NCBI RefSeq assembly: GCF_900156155.1
Contig: NZ_FTMD01000014.1
Span: forward strand, 62,001-126,000
Reading direction: 5' to 3'
DNA from: Aromatoleum tolulyticum
GTDB lineage: Bacteria > Pseudomonadota > Gammaproteobacteria > Burkholderiales > Rhodocyclaceae
DNA length: 64,000 nt
Position numbers and translations under genes: made by a program. The notes beneath the pieces were generated by a model. It was not told where the DNA came from. It searched no databases and saw only the letters and a program-made list of their open reading frames with translations. Of the stretch, positions 22,365 through 31,842 are shown in pieces. The number at the start of each line of letters is the position of its first letter. Position 1 is the first letter of the stretch.

Positions 22365-23405
22365 ATGAGCGACGATAGCCAGCAGCCCATCGTCGTCAAG
22401 CGCATCAACAAGGTCGCCGCCGCGGCACACGGCGGCGCGTGGAAGATCGCCTACGCCGACTTCGTCACGGCGATGATGGCCTTCTTCCTGCTGATGTGGC
22501 TGCTCGGGTCCACGGCCCAGGGCGACCTCGAAGGCATCGCCGACCACTTCATGAATCCGCTCAAGGTCTCGATGCAGGGGGGCAGCGGGGCGGGCGACAG
22601 CTCCAGCGTCATCCAGGGCGGCGGCGAGGATCTCACCCGTTCCCTCGGTCAGCGCAAGCGCGGCGAAGTCGAAGGGCGTCGTTCGATCAACCTCGATGCG
22701 GCCAAGGGACGCGAGGTGTATCGCGTCGAAGGCGACGACGAAGGCGTGGAAGCGACGCGCGAACGCGCCCGCCTCGAAGACCTGAAGGGGCGCATCGAGG
22801 CGCTCGTCGAGGCTGATCCCAAACTGCGTCCCTTCCGTAGCCAGATCCTGCTCGACATCACGTCGGAAGGCTTGCGCATCCAGATCGTCGATGCGCAGAA
22901 CCGCCCGATGTTCAACACCGCGAGCGATGAGCTGCTGCCGTACACGCGCGAGCTGTTGCGGGCGATCGGGCGTGCGCTCAACGACGTTTCCAACCGGCTG
23001 AGCCTCTCGGGGCACACCGATGCGGCGCGATACGCCGGCGGCGAGCGCGGCTTCTCGAACTGGGAGCTGTCGAGCAACCGCGCCAATGCCTCGCGCCGCG
23101 AACTGGTCGCCGGAGGTCTGGAGGCCGGCAAGGTGATCCGCGTCGTGGGTCTCGCGGACATGGTGCCGCTGCGCAAGGACGACCTGTTTCATCCGATGAA
23201 CCGCCGCATCAGCATCATCGTGATGAACAAGAAGACCGAGGAGGCCGTGCGCAACCAGGCTGGCGCGCTGGATATCGGTTCGGCTGCGCCGCTCGACGGC
23301 ACGGAATTGCGCGAAAACATCGAGAGCAGGAACCAGGCGCCCGCAGCGCCGGTGCGGGGGCGCAGCCCCTTGCCACTTCCCCTGCCGCCCGTGAAGTCGC
23401 CCTGA
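22365..23405 (+). CDS. motB: Flagellar motor stator protein MotB
   Basis: 346 residues. The single N-terminal membrane helix contains the proton-carrying Asp in KIAYADFVTAMMAFFLLMWLL. A plug and linker follow. The OmpA-like peptidoglycan-binding domain occupies the C-terminal half, with SGHTDAARY, NWELSSNRANASRREL and MNRRISIIV. The C-terminus is a Pro-rich tail. It anchors the stator to the cell wall. The Asp-based channel argues for proton rather than sodium drive, as is usual in betaproteobacteria. Confidence 0.96.
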   Translation: MSDDSQQPIVVKRINKVAAAAHGGAWKIAYADFVTAMMAFFLLMWLLGSTAQGDLEGIADHFMNPLKVSMQGGSGAGDSSSVIQGGGEDLTRSLGQRKRGEVEGRRSINLDAAKGREVYRVEGDDEGVEATRERARLEDLKGRIEALVEADPKLRPFRSQILLDITSEGLRIQIVDAQNRPMFNTASDELLPYTRELLRAIGRALNDVSNRLSLSGHTDAARYAGGERGFSNWELSSNRANASRRELVAGGLEAGKVIRVVGLADMVPLRKDDLFHPMNRRISIIVMNKKTEEAVRNQAGALDIGSAAPLDGTELRENIESRNQAPAAPVRGRSPLPLPLPPVKSP

Positions 23406-23460
23406 TGCGATGCCGTGTGATGAGCTGCCGTCCGGACACGGCCTGTGAGGTGGTCTGAAG

Positions 23461-24447
23461 ATGCCCGCTGGTGACTCCCCCTTCGGCCGCAAGCCCGCAA
23501 TGCCGGGATCTGCTGCGCGAACGGCGGCGGACGCTCCCGGACGCCCCCATGCCGCGGCGAATTCCGCGCCGGGTCTGGCCGCGATGGCCGCCGCAGCGGC
23601 CGCGTCGGCACTGTCGGCGTCCGGCGAACGCGAGTTCGAGCTGACGCAGGCCGATTTCGAGCGCATCCGCAAGCTCATCTACGACCACGCCGGCATCGTC
23701 CTGTCGCAGGCGAAGCAGGACATGGTCTATAGCAGGCTGGCGCGGCGGCTGCGCGCATGCGGGGACCGCAGTTTTGCACAGTACATCGTCCGCCTCGAGC
23801 GGGATCGCAGCGAGTGGGAGACCTTCGTCAATTCGCTGACGACCAATCTCACCTCGTTCTTCCGCGAGGCGCACCATTTCGACATCCTGGCCGAGCGCAT
23901 GCGGCGCGTCGCAGAACGGCGCACGATACGCATCTGGTGCAATGCGGCCTCCACCGGCGAGGAGCCTTACTCGCTCGCGATCACGGCGTGCGAGGCGTTC
24001 AATACGCTCAGCCCGCCTGTCCAGATCATCGCCAGCGATATCGATACCAGCGTCCTCGCGCATGCCGAGCGTGGCGTGTATCGCGACGACCGCGTGGCGC
24101 GCATGTCGCCGGAGATGCTGCGGCGCTATTTCGAGCAGGGGGCCGGGCTGGCCGCCGCGGAGCATCGCGTGCGGCCGGAACTGAAGCGCCTGCTGAGCTT
24201 CAGGCGCATCAACCTGCTCGATCCGGTGTGGCCGGTGCAGGGGCCGCTGGACGCGATCTTCTGCCGCAACGTCATGATCTACTTCGACAAGACGACCCAG
24301 TACGGCATCCTCAAGCGTTTCGTGCCCCTGCTGCGCAAGGACGGCGCGCTGTTCGCCGGCCATTCCGAAAGTTTCATGCATGCAGGCGACCTGTTCCGTT
24401 CGACGGGGCGCACCGTCTATCAGCGCACCGATGCAGACGGCAACTAG
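23461..24447 (+). CDS. cheR: Chemotaxis protein methyltransferase CheR
   Basis: 328 residues. About 55 N-terminal residues are a low-complexity Ala/Pro extension. The CheR N-terminal helical domain follows ([21 protein letters not shown]), then the SAM-binding domain with [44 protein letters not shown] and [14 protein letters not shown]. It methylates glutamates of methyl-accepting chemotaxis proteins with S-adenosylmethionine. Its 3' end overlaps the CheB-like gene by 17 bases, so expression is probably coupled. Confidence 0.96.
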   Translation: MPAGDSPFGRKPAMPGSAARTAADAPGRPHAAANSAPGLAAMAAAAAASALSASGEREFELTQADFERIRKLIYDHAGIVLSQAKQDMVYSRLARRLRACGDRSFAQYIVRLERDRSEWETFVNSLTTNLTSFFREAHHFDILAERMRRVAERRTIRIWCNAASTGEEPYSLAITACEAFNTLSPPVQIIASDIDTSVLAHAERGVYRDDRVARMSPEMLRRYFEQGAGLAAAEHRVRPELKRLLSFRRINLLDPVWPVQGPLDAIFCRNVMIYFDKTTQYGILKRFVPLLRKDGALFAGHSESFMHAGDLFRSTGRTVYQRTDADGN

Positions 24448-25063
24448 AACTCCGTCCTCCGGCCACGTGCCGGGCGGCCGCATCATCTTCATCGGCGCCT
24501 CGACGGGCGGAACCGAGGCGATCAAGCACGTCCTGCTCGGCATGCCGAAGAATTCGCCGCCGATCCTGATCGTGCAGCACATGCCGGAAATGTTCACCGG
24601 CGCGTTCGCGCGCCGCCTCGACGGGCTGTGCGCGCTGCGGGTGAAGGAGGCCGAGAACGGCGAGGCGGTGGTGCCGGGCACGGCCTACATCGCGCCGGGG
24701 CATTCGCACCTCCTGATCCGGCGCGTGCCGGCGGGCGGTCTCCAGTGCGAGCTGTCGCGTGCGGATCCCGTCAATCGGCACCGGCCTTCCGTCGACGTGC
24801 TGTTCTCGGCAGCCGCGGAGGTGGCGGGGGCCGCGGCGTTGGGTGTCCTGCTCACGGGCATGGGCAAGGACGGCGCACGGGGCCTGCTCGAGATGCGGCG
24901 CGCGGGCGCGTGGACCATTGCCCAGGATGCCGGCTCGTGCGTCGTGTATGGCATGCCGCGCGAGGCGGCGATCATCGGCGCGGCGTGCGAGATCGTCCCG
25001 CTCGACGACGTCGCGCAGCATGTGCTGCGCCAGGCGATGCCCGGCGGTGCGCGCGATGCGTAG
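24431..25063 (+). CDS. Stand-alone CheB methylesterase domain (no receiver)
   Basis: 210 residues from ATG 24431. The protein is a CheB catalytic domain only. The triad is visible as Ser24 in GASTGG, His50 in QHMP and Asp147 in GMGKDGARG. It would remove methyl groups from, or deamidate, chemoreceptors. The N-terminal receiver of classical CheB is missing, and there is no room for it because the gene overlaps cheR. Methylesterase activity may therefore not be controlled by CheA phosphorylation, or a separate CheB may exist elsewhere. Confidence 0.9.
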   Translation: MQTATRTPSSGHVPGGRIIFIGASTGGTEAIKHVLLGMPKNSPPILIVQHMPEMFTGAFARRLDGLCALRVKEAENGEAVVPGTAYIAPGHSHLLIRRVPAGGLQCELSRADPVNRHRPSVDVLFSAAAEVAGAAALGVLLTGMGKDGARGLLEMRRAGAWTIAQDAGSCVVYGMPREAAIIGAACEIVPLDDVAQHVLRQAMPGGARDA

Positions 25064-25157
25064 CCGGGAACCGGGAGGGCGGTTCACCCGGACCGCGGCG
25101 GTAATGAGAAAATGCCCGGCCAACGGGAAACCGGCGCAAATTCCGTGATGCGGCGCC

Positions 25158-25184
25158 TCAAGTATTTCAGGTCACTGACGTTAT
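25158..25184 (+). promoter_or_regulatory. Sigma-28 (FliA)-like promoter before first cheV
   Basis: TCAAGTAT, 11 bases, GACGTTAT. It is almost identical to the motif before motA (TCAAGTTT, 11 bases, GACGTTAA). It lies in the 186-bp gap between the CheB-like gene and cheV, about 65 bases before the start codon. The gap is the longest within the chemotaxis cluster, consistent with an internal promoter for cheV-cheV-cheY-cheZ-cheA. Confidence 0.62.
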
Positions 25185-25249
25185 CTTGATTGTAATCACG
25201 GCGCAGGGATGCCGCCCCGATCATATTGCCGCGTATCGCGGAGAGTGAA

Positions 25250-26218
25250 ATGTCCGAACTGTTCAAGAATATCGAGGCCCGCACGCGTCTGGCCGGCACG
25301 AACAAGCTGGAGATACTGCTGTTCACGCTCGGCGTGGACCAGCGCACCGGACGACGTGAAACCTTCGGCATCAACGTGTTCAAGGTGCGCGAGGTGATGC
25401 GCACCCCGGCCATCACCGCGGCACCGGAGATGCCGTCCTCGGTGGAAGGCATGGTCAGCCTGCGCGGCGTTCTGGTGCCGGTGGTCGATCTCGGCCGTTA
25501 TGTCGGTGTCGGAGCCGACGCCAAGCGCGAGATCATGATCGTCACCGAGTACAACGGCCACACGCAGGGTTTCCTCGTCGAGGCGGTCGATACGATCCTG
25601 CGCCTCGACTGGGCGCAGATGCGCGTGCCCCCGGACATGCTCACGGCGAACATGGGGGGGCTGGTCACCGCGGTCACCGAGCTCAAGGACAACAAGCTGG
25701 TCATGATGCTGGACGTCGAGAAGGTGCTGGCCGAAACGACGACCCAGGACGACCAGTACCTCTTCAAGGGGATCGAGCCGATCGAGGGAAGCGCGCACAT
25801 GGTGTATTTCGCCGACGACTCCTCGGTCGCGCGCCGCCAGATCGAACGCACGCTCGAGGTGCTGGGCGTGCCCTATGTCGGGTCGATCAACGGTCGCATG
25901 GCGTGGGAAGAGCTGCAGAAGGTGGCACGCTTCGCCGAATCCACCGGGCGCAAGGTCAGCGACGTGGTGAGCCTGGTGCTCACCGACGTCGAGATGCCGG
26001 AGATGGACGGCTACATCCTCACCAAGTCGATCAAGTCCGATCCGCGTTTCGCGGGCATTCCCGTGATCATGCACTCCTCGCTGTCCGGCATGTCGAACCA
26101 GCAGCTCGGCAAGTCGGTCGGCGTCGATGAATACGTACCCAAGTTCGAACCTCAGCGTCTCGCCGAGACGCTGCGCCGCCTGCTCAATCGGGATGAGCAG
26201 CAAACCCGCGCGTCCTGA
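25250..26218 (+). CDS. cheV: CheV chemotaxis coupling protein, copy 1
   Basis: 322 residues: a CheW-like coupling domain (about 10-165) fused to a receiver domain (about 183-315). The coupling part has [22 protein letters not shown] and SLRGVLVPVVDLG. The receiver has the acidic pair in YFADDSS, phospho-Asp246 in [12 protein letters not shown], the HSSLSG switch Ser and PKFEP Lys. It couples receptors to CheA and may act as a phosphate sink or in adaptation. The start is preceded by CGGAGAG. It is a tandem paralogue of the next gene, 12 bases away. Confidence 0.94.
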   Translation: MSELFKNIEARTRLAGTNKLEILLFTLGVDQRTGRRETFGINVFKVREVMRTPAITAAPEMPSSVEGMVSLRGVLVPVVDLGRYVGVGADAKREIMIVTEYNGHTQGFLVEAVDTILRLDWAQMRVPPDMLTANMGGLVTAVTELKDNKLVMMLDVEKVLAETTTQDDQYLFKGIEPIEGSAHMVYFADDSSVARRQIERTLEVLGVPYVGSINGRMAWEELQKVARFAESTGRKVSDVVSLVLTDVEMPEMDGYILTKSIKSDPRFAGIPVIMHSSLSGMSNQQLGKSVGVDEYVPKFEPQRLAETLRRLLNRDEQQTRAS

Positions 26219-26230
26219 GGAATTCCTGTC

Positions 26231-27187
26231 ATGTCCAGCTACCAGACCGAAGAAAACGGCTTGCTCAACGTCGTCGATGGCCGTACCAGCCTCGCCGGTT
26301 CGAACCGCATGGAGATCCTGCTGTTCTCGCTCGGGACCACGGAGACCTTCGGCATCAACGTGTTCAAGGTCCGCGAAGTGTCGGCCGCGCCCTTCATCAC
26401 GCGTGCGCCCAACATGCCGGCGGGCGTGGAGGGCCTGATCTCGCTGCGCGGCAACGTCATCCCGGTGCTGGCGCTGGCGAAGATCCTCGGCCTTGCGCGG
26501 CCCGGCGATGCGCTCGGCGCGTCGATGATGGTCACCGAATACAGCAAGCGCACGCTCGGATTCCTGGTGTCCGGGGTCGATCGCATCATTCGCGTCGATT
26601 GGGACAAGGTGCGCGCGCCGGACAACATTTCGAGCAGCGTGAATAACTACATCACCGCGATCACCGAGCTGCCCGACGGCAAGCTGGTGTCCATCGTCGA
26701 TGTCGAGACCGTGCTGGCGACGACCTTCGGCGATGCGGTGGTCGGCAACATCTCGCCGATTCCCGACGGTGAGGACTACGAGGTCTTCTACGTCGACGAC
26801 TCGGGCGTTGCCCGGCGCAAGATCTCGGAAGTGCTGGACAAGTTGGGGGTCAGGCACAAGCACGCGGTCAATGGTCTGGAGGCCTGGACGCGCCTGCAGG
26901 GCATGGCCAGCCACGCGCAGCAGATCGGCCACCGGGTGAGCGACGAGCTCGACCTGATCCTCGTCGATGCCGAAATGCCCGAAATGGACGGATATGTGTT
27001 GACGCGCAACATCAAGGCCGACACCCGCTTCGACGGCATCCCGGTCGTGATGCATTCCTCGCTGTCGTCGGAAGCGAACCGGGCGATGGGAAAGCGGGTC
27101 GGTGTGGATGCCTACGTGGCAAAATTCGACGCCGATGCGCTCGCAGACACCCTGCGTCCGCTGCTGACCCGGGGTCATCAAGGCTGA
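26231..27187 (+). CDS. cheV: CheV chemotaxis coupling protein, copy 2
   Basis: 318 residues, same CheW-REC architecture as its upstream neighbour, with phospho-Asp246 in [12 protein letters not shown] and AKFDA Lys. The two copies share motifs throughout but differ widely in the coupling domain, so the duplication is old and they may serve different receptors. Both phosphorylation sites are intact. No cheW gene is in the window, so the two CheV proteins may provide much of the coupling function, unless CheW is encoded elsewhere. Confidence 0.94.
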   Translation: MSSYQTEENGLLNVVDGRTSLAGSNRMEILLFSLGTTETFGINVFKVREVSAAPFITRAPNMPAGVEGLISLRGNVIPVLALAKILGLARPGDALGASMMVTEYSKRTLGFLVSGVDRIIRVDWDKVRAPDNISSSVNNYITAITELPDGKLVSIVDVETVLATTFGDAVVGNISPIPDGEDYEVFYVDDSGVARRKISEVLDKLGVRHKHAVNGLEAWTRLQGMASHAQQIGHRVSDELDLILVDAEMPEMDGYVLTRNIKADTRFDGIPVVMHSSLSSEANRAMGKRVGVDAYVAKFDADALADTLRPLLTRGHQG

Positions 27188-27221
27188 CCCGGGTCGTGCG
27201 CAAGATTACGGAGATACAAGA

Positions 27222-27623
27222 ATGTCCGACCCCAAGATGAAATTCCTCGTCGTCGACGATTTCTCGACCATGCGCCGCATCGTGCGCAACCTGCTCAAGG
27301 AGCTGGGCTTCACCAACGTCGACGAGGCCGAGGATGGCGCCGTCGCCCTGCAGAAGCTCAACAGCGCGCCGTTCGACTTTGTCGTGACGGACTGGAACAT
27401 GCCCAACATGGACGGGCTGACGCTGCTGCAGACGATCCGCCAGACCCCCCATCTGCGCCACCTGCCAGTGCTGATGGTGACCGCCGAGGCGAAGAAGGAA
27501 AACATCATCGCTGCGGCACAGGCCGGCGCCAGCGGCTACATCGTCAAGCCCTTCACGGCGGCGACGATGTCCGAAAAGCTGGAAAAGATCTTCGAAAAAA
27601 TGGGCAAGAAGGCCACCGCCTGA
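27222..27623 (+). CDS. cheY: Chemotaxis response regulator CheY
   Basis: 133 residues, a single receiver domain very close to E. coli CheY. The acidic pair is in [22 protein letters not shown], phospho-Asp57 in [12 protein letters not shown], the switch Thr in [12 protein letters not shown], and the Lys in VKPFTAATM. Phosphorylated by CheA, it binds the flagellar switch protein FliM. It is separated from cheZ by 34 bases carrying a GGGAGG ribosome site. Confidence 0.97.
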   Translation: MSDPKMKFLVVDDFSTMRRIVRNLLKELGFTNVDEAEDGAVALQKLNSAPFDFVVTDWNMPNMDGLTLLQTIRQTPHLRHLPVLMVTAEAKKENIIAAAQAGASGYIVKPFTAATMSEKLEKIFEKMGKKATA

Positions 27624-27657
27624 CAGGCGGGAAAAGAAACGACCAGGGAGGCCGATA

Positions 27658-28539
27658 ATGGCGAAGAAGCTGAAACAGGACGAGGTCGGGGATTCGGACG
27701 AACTCCAGGCCCTGTTCGACAGCATCGCAAGCAATCAGTCGCAGCCGGCGCCGGCTCCGGTGGCGGCGCGGGCTGCGCCCGCACCGGCGGGAGATTCCGG
27801 CGGCGACGACGCCGAACTGCAAGCTCTGTTCGATTCCGTTGCCGCGGACTTCGATGCCGGCGCCGTGGCCGAGAAGACTGCCGCACCCGCCGCACCCGCC
27901 GCATCCGCTGCCACGGCCGCGCAATCCGAGCACAGCTGCGATGCGGTGTTCACGCGAATCGGACAGATGACACGACAAGTGCACAACACCTTGCGCGAGC
28001 TGGGTACCGATGATGGCCTGCAGGACGCCGTCCAGGCGATCCCCGACGCACGCCAGCGCCTGACCTACATCGCGCAGATGACCGAGCAGGCGGCAAGCCG
28101 CGTGCTCAACGCAACCGACATCGCCCAGCCGATCCAGGGCCGTATCCAGTCCGGTGCCGCCGAGCTGCAGGCGCGCTGGGACAAGCTCTTCGCGAACCAG
28201 CTGTCGGTCCAGGAGTTCAAGGCGCTGTCCGGGGAAACGCGCAGCTTCCTCGGCGAAGTGGTCGAGGGAAGCCGCGCGACCAACGCGCAGCTGATGGAAA
28301 TCATGATGGCGCAGGATTTCCAGGATCTGACCGGCCAGGTGATCAAGAAGGTCGTCGACCTTGCGCAGAAGCTGGAAACGGAACTGCTGCAGGTGCTGCT
28401 CGAGGTGACGCCGGCGGAAAAGCGGGGCGACAAGCACAGCGGGCTGATGAATGGCCCCGTCGTCAGCACCGAGGGCCGCGACGACGTGGTCACGACGCAG
28501 GAGCAGGTCGACGACCTGCTGGACAGCCTGGGCTTCTGA
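27658..28539 (+). CDS. cheZ: CheY-P phosphatase CheZ with repeated N-terminal motif
   Basis: 293 residues, longer than E. coli CheZ (214). The core helical hairpin holds the catalytic motif MMAQDFQDLTGQVIKK, with the Asp and Gln that attack CheY-P. The C-terminal CheY-tethering peptide is present as EQVDDLLDSLGF. The extra N-terminus contains two copies of a short acidic-hydrophobic motif, DELQALFDSIA (14-24) and DAELQALFDSVA (51-62), separated by Pro/Ala spacers. These resemble both the C-terminal peptide and the FliM N-terminal CheY-binding peptide, so they may be extra CheY-docking sites (inference). Confidence 0.94.
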   Translation: MAKKLKQDEVGDSDELQALFDSIASNQSQPAPAPVAARAAPAPAGDSGGDDAELQALFDSVAADFDAGAVAEKTAAPAAPAASAATAAQSEHSCDAVFTRIGQMTRQVHNTLRELGTDDGLQDAVQAIPDARQRLTYIAQMTEQAASRVLNATDIAQPIQGRIQSGAAELQARWDKLFANQLSVQEFKALSGETRSFLGEVVEGSRATNAQLMEIMMAQDFQDLTGQVIKKVVDLAQKLETELLQVLLEVTPAEKRGDKHSGLMNGPVVSTEGRDDVVTTQEQVDDLLDSLGF

Positions 28540-28635
28540 ATGGCCGATGCCCGGTCCTGCCGGGCCGGGCACCCGGATGAATGGGCCGGCGAATGAACAG
28601 GGGGCGCCGGCCCGCAACAAGTATGCGAGAACGTG

Positions 28636-30540
28636 ATGAGTGACTTCGCCGGAATGGAAGACCTTCTTCAGGATTTCCTGATCGAGGCGGGAGACCTGCT
28701 CTCCGGGGTCGACAACAAGCTCGTGGATCTGGAGCGCTCGCCGGACGACCGCGGCCTGCTCAACGAGATCTTTCGCGGGTTCCACACGATCAAGGGGGGC
28801 GCCGGCTTCCTCAGCGCGACCGAGCTGGTCACCTTGTGCCACCTGACGGAAAACCTGTTCGACAACCTGCGCAATGGCGAACTCGCCGTGACGCCGGAAA
28901 TCATGGACGTGATCCTGGCCGCGACGGCGACCGTGCGCGAGATGTTCGCGAGCCTCGAGCAGGGCATGCAGCCGGCTGCGGCCGATCCGGACCTGATCGC
29001 ACGCCTCAGGCAGGCGATCGCGGGGGAACTGGTCGGCGGCGATGCGGTCCAGACCCCCGACCTTGCGGAGCCGGCGCCGGCCGTAGCGGCCAGCCAGGTT
29101 CCGGGCGGCGGCGCCCCGGACTGGGAACTGTTGCACGGCGTCGTGACCGGTGTGGCGCGCGTGGTGCAGCCGGCGCGTGAAGCTGCGCCGATGGCGGCTG
29201 TCGTCCCCGCTGCCGAGAGGCGTCCGCCCGAGGAAATCATCAAGGCGGCGGTGGGCCGCCGCGTGAGCGACAAGCCCGGTTCGCCGGTCAGCACGGGGCG
29301 CCGCGAGGGCGAGAAGCAGCGCGACAACTCGATCCGCGTCGATACGACGCGCCTGGACCAGGTGCTCAACCTGTCGGGCGAGATCGGCCTGACGAAGAAC
29401 CGGCTCAACGCGCTGCGCAGCGACATCCTTTCCGGCCGCAACGACACCGAGACGCTGCATTCGCTGGATCTCGCGGTCAGCCAGCTCGACCTCCTCGTGT
29501 CCGATCTGCAGAACGCCGTCATGAAGACGCGCATGCAGCCGATCGGGCGCCTGTTCCAGAAGTATCCGCGCATCGCGCGCGATCTCGCCCGCAACATGGG
29601 CAAGGACGTCGAGCTGGTGCTGGCGGGCGAGGAGACCGAGATCGACAAGACGATGATCGAGGATCTCGCCGATCCGATCATCCACCTGATCCGCAACGCG
29701 GTCGACCACGGCGTTGAGGATGCGGCCGAGCGGATCGCGAGCGGGAAGCCGGAGAAGTCCATCGTCCGCCTCGAGGCGCGTCAGGAGGGCGACCACATCG
29801 TGATCCTCGTCGCCGACGACGGGCGCGGCATGAATGCCGAGCGCCTGCGTGCGAAGGCAGTCGAAAAGGGGCTCATCACCGACGAAGAGTCCAACGCGAT
29901 GGATGAGCGCCAGAGCTTCAACCTGGTCTTCCTGCCGGGCTTCTCGATGGCGGCGCAGGTGTCCGACGTGTCGGGCCGCGGTGTCGGCATGGACGTGGTG
30001 CGCACCAACATCCAGAAGCTCAACGGCAACATCGAGATCCTGTCGCAGCTTGGCAAGGGCACGACCTTCGTGATCAGCCTGCCGCTGACGCTGGCCATCC
30101 TGCCGGTGCTGCTCGTGCGCCTGGGCGACCAGCCCTTCGCGGTGCCGCTGTCGATGGTGCGCGAGATCCTGCCGATCGAGGCGAAGGAGGTGCAGGAGGT
30201 CGGCGGGCGCGCGACGATGGTCGTGCGCGGCGAAGTCCTGCCGATCCTGCCGCTGGCTGGATTGCTGGGTTGGCCGCTGGAGCGTGCGCCCAGTTACGGC
30301 GTGCTGATGCAGACGGCGGAGATGTCCTTCATCCTCGGTATCGACACCTTCGCGGGCCGGGAGGATGCGGTGATCAAGTCGCTCGACGACTTCCGCCCGA
30401 AGGGCGTCGCCGGGGTGACGACCCTGTCGAACGGCCAGATCGTGCTGATCCTCGACATGAAGGAGCTGCTCGGCAGCGCCGGCGACCAGCGCTGGCTGAG
30501 TCGCATCACGATGATGGCCAAGCAGGTCGCGACCGCCTGA
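28636..30540 (+). CDS. cheA: Chemotaxis histidine kinase CheA
   Basis: 634 residues from ATG 28636; the GTG directly before it (28633) would add one residue. The HPt domain carries His50 in GFHTIKGGAGFL. A roughly 110-residue Ala/Pro-rich linker (about 115-225) replaces an obvious P2 CheY-binding domain. The dimerisation domain, the HATPase domain (HLIRNAVDHGVED, VADDGRGM, SGRGVGMDVVR, GKGTTFVISLPLTLAI) and the C-terminal CheW-like domain follow. It phosphorylates CheY, the CheV receivers and possibly other partners. A strong bidirectional terminator follows. Confidence 0.96.
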   Translation: MSDFAGMEDLLQDFLIEAGDLLSGVDNKLVDLERSPDDRGLLNEIFRGFHTIKGGAGFLSATELVTLCHLTENLFDNLRNGELAVTPEIMDVILAATATVREMFASLEQGMQPAAADPDLIARLRQAIAGELVGGDAVQTPDLAEPAPAVAASQVPGGGAPDWELLHGVVTGVARVVQPAREAAPMAAVVPAAERRPPEEIIKAAVGRRVSDKPGSPVSTGRREGEKQRDNSIRVDTTRLDQVLNLSGEIGLTKNRLNALRSDILSGRNDTETLHSLDLAVSQLDLLVSDLQNAVMKTRMQPIGRLFQKYPRIARDLARNMGKDVELVLAGEETEIDKTMIEDLADPIIHLIRNAVDHGVEDAAERIASGKPEKSIVRLEARQEGDHIVILVADDGRGMNAERLRAKAVEKGLITDEESNAMDERQSFNLVFLPGFSMAAQVSDVSGRGVGMDVVRTNIQKLNGNIEILSQLGKGTTFVISLPLTLAILPVLLVRLGDQPFAVPLSMVREILPIEAKEVQEVGGRATMVVRGEVLPILPLAGLLGWPLERAPSYGVLMQTAEMSFILGIDTFAGREDAVIKSLDDFRPKGVAGVTTLSNGQIVLILDMKELLGSAGDQRWLSRITMMAKQVATA

Positions 30541-30563
30541 GCGTCGGCTGGCGCGACGAAACG

Positions 30564-30601
30564 AAAAGCCCGGCGGGAGGAACGGCCTCCGCCGGGCTTT
30601 G
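30564..30601. terminator. Bidirectional terminator between cheA and tal
   Basis: AAGCCCGGCGGGAGG pairs with CCTCCGCCGGGCTT with one bulge and a five-base loop. It has AAAA on the left and TTTG on the right, so it can serve both converging transcripts. Confidence 0.88.
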
Positions 30602-30635
30602 TATTGGGGCCGTTGTTGCGTCCGGTCCGCGTGCG

Positions 30636-31712
30636 TCAGGCCGTGAGCTGCATGAGCTGCGCGAATGCGTCCTCGAACTGCGCCAGGCCTTCGCGCTGCA
30701 GGCGCTCTCCGGCCGCCGTCATGTCGATGCCCAGGTCGTCGAGCGCGTCGAAGGTCGAGCGTGCGGCGCCGACGTCGTCGGCGAGGGTCGCAGCGACCTT
30801 GCCGTGGTCGCGCAGTGCCGAGAGCGTGGCGTCGGGCATGGTATTCACGGTTTCGGTGCCGATCAGCGGCTCGACGTAGAGCAGGTCGCTGTAGGCCGGA
30901 TTCTTGGTGCCGGTGCTCGCCCACAGCAGGTATTGCGGGCGCGCGCCCAGTCCGCGCAGTTCCGCGAACGTCGCACCGTGGAAGCGCTCCCGGTAGCGCT
31001 GGTAGGCAAGCTTCGCCATCGCCACGGCGGCCTTGCCGCGCAAGGCCAGTGCATCGCCGCCGAGTTCGTCGAGCTGTTTGTCGATGAGGGTATCGACGCG
31101 GGACAGGAACAGGCTCGCCACCGACATCACCTTGCGCACGTCCCCGCCGGCCTGGCGCAGCCGCTGCAGGCCCTGGATATAGGCGTCGGCGACGGCATCG
31201 ACGTGGGCGAGCGAGAACATCAGCGTCACGTTGACGCTCACGCCGCGGCCGATCAGCAGTTCGATCGCGTCCAGCCCGGCCACGGTCGCCGGCACCTTGA
31301 TCAGCACGTTGTCGCGCGCGACGGCCTGCTTCAGGCGGACGCCGGCGGCAACCGTGCCGGCGGCGTCGTGGGCGAGGGCGGGCGACACCTCGAGGCTTAC
31401 GTAGCCGGCGTTGCCGCCGCTGCGCTCCCACGTGGGGCGCAGCAGGTCGCAGGCGCGCTGCACGTCGGGGATCACGAGGCCTTCGTAGCGCGCTTCGGCA
31501 TCGAGGGGCTGCTTCTTCAGGGCCGCGAGGTCGTCCTCGTAATAGCGCCCGCCGGCGATGGCCTTGTGGAAGATCGCGGGGTTCGTCGTGACGCCGTCGA
31601 CGCCGTCCTCGGCGATCATCTTCGCGAGCTGGCCTTCGTTGAGCAGGGTGCGGGAGAGGTTGTCGAGCCAGACTTGCTGACCCTGGGCGCGGACCTGGAG
31701 CAGGGGATTCAT
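30636..31712 (-). CDS. tal: Transaldolase
   Basis: 358 residues, the size of the longer bacterial transaldolase class. The N-terminal QVWLDNLSRTLL and GVTTNPAIFHKAI are diagnostic. The Schiff-base Lys region is NVLIKVPAT, and later motifs are SVNVTLMFSL and LLWASTGTKNPAYSDLLYVEPLIGTETVNTMPD. It transfers a dihydroxyacetone unit between sugar phosphates in the non-oxidative pentose phosphate pathway. The start at 31712 was chosen because the family N-terminus begins there; the frame stays open 80 codons upstream with sequence unlike transaldolase. Confidence 0.94.
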   Translation of the reverse strand: MNPLLQVRAQGQQVWLDNLSRTLLNEGQLAKMIAEDGVDGVTTNPAIFHKAIAGGRYYEDDLAALKKQPLDAEARYEGLVIPDVQRACDLLRPTWERSGGNAGYVSLEVSPALAHDAAGTVAAGVRLKQAVARDNVLIKVPATVAGLDAIELLIGRGVSVNVTLMFSLAHVDAVADAYIQGLQRLRQAGGDVRKVMSVASLFLSRVDTLIDKQLDELGGDALALRGKAAVAMAKLAYQRYRERFHGATFAELRGLGARPQYLLWASTGTKNPAYSDLLYVEPLIGTETVNTMPDATLSALRDHGKVAATLADDVGAARSTFDALDDLGIDMTAAGERLQREGLAQFEDAFAQLMQLTA

Positions 31713-31842
31713 GAGCTGGAACCGGTGTCGTGTTTGTAGTCGTGGAGGTCCATTGTGCAACGAATCGGTGACGGCAAGAAGACTCCGCGCACGCCGGCCA
31801 TCGCATGAATGCGGATGGCAGCGGGCGGCGCGCGTCGGCCGG

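Noticed and set aside
27553-31806. 1417-codon open frame on the minus strand across cheY-cheZ-cheA
   Set aside because: Shadow of the che genes and an out-of-frame read of tal. No domain is recognisable and the composition is artefactual.
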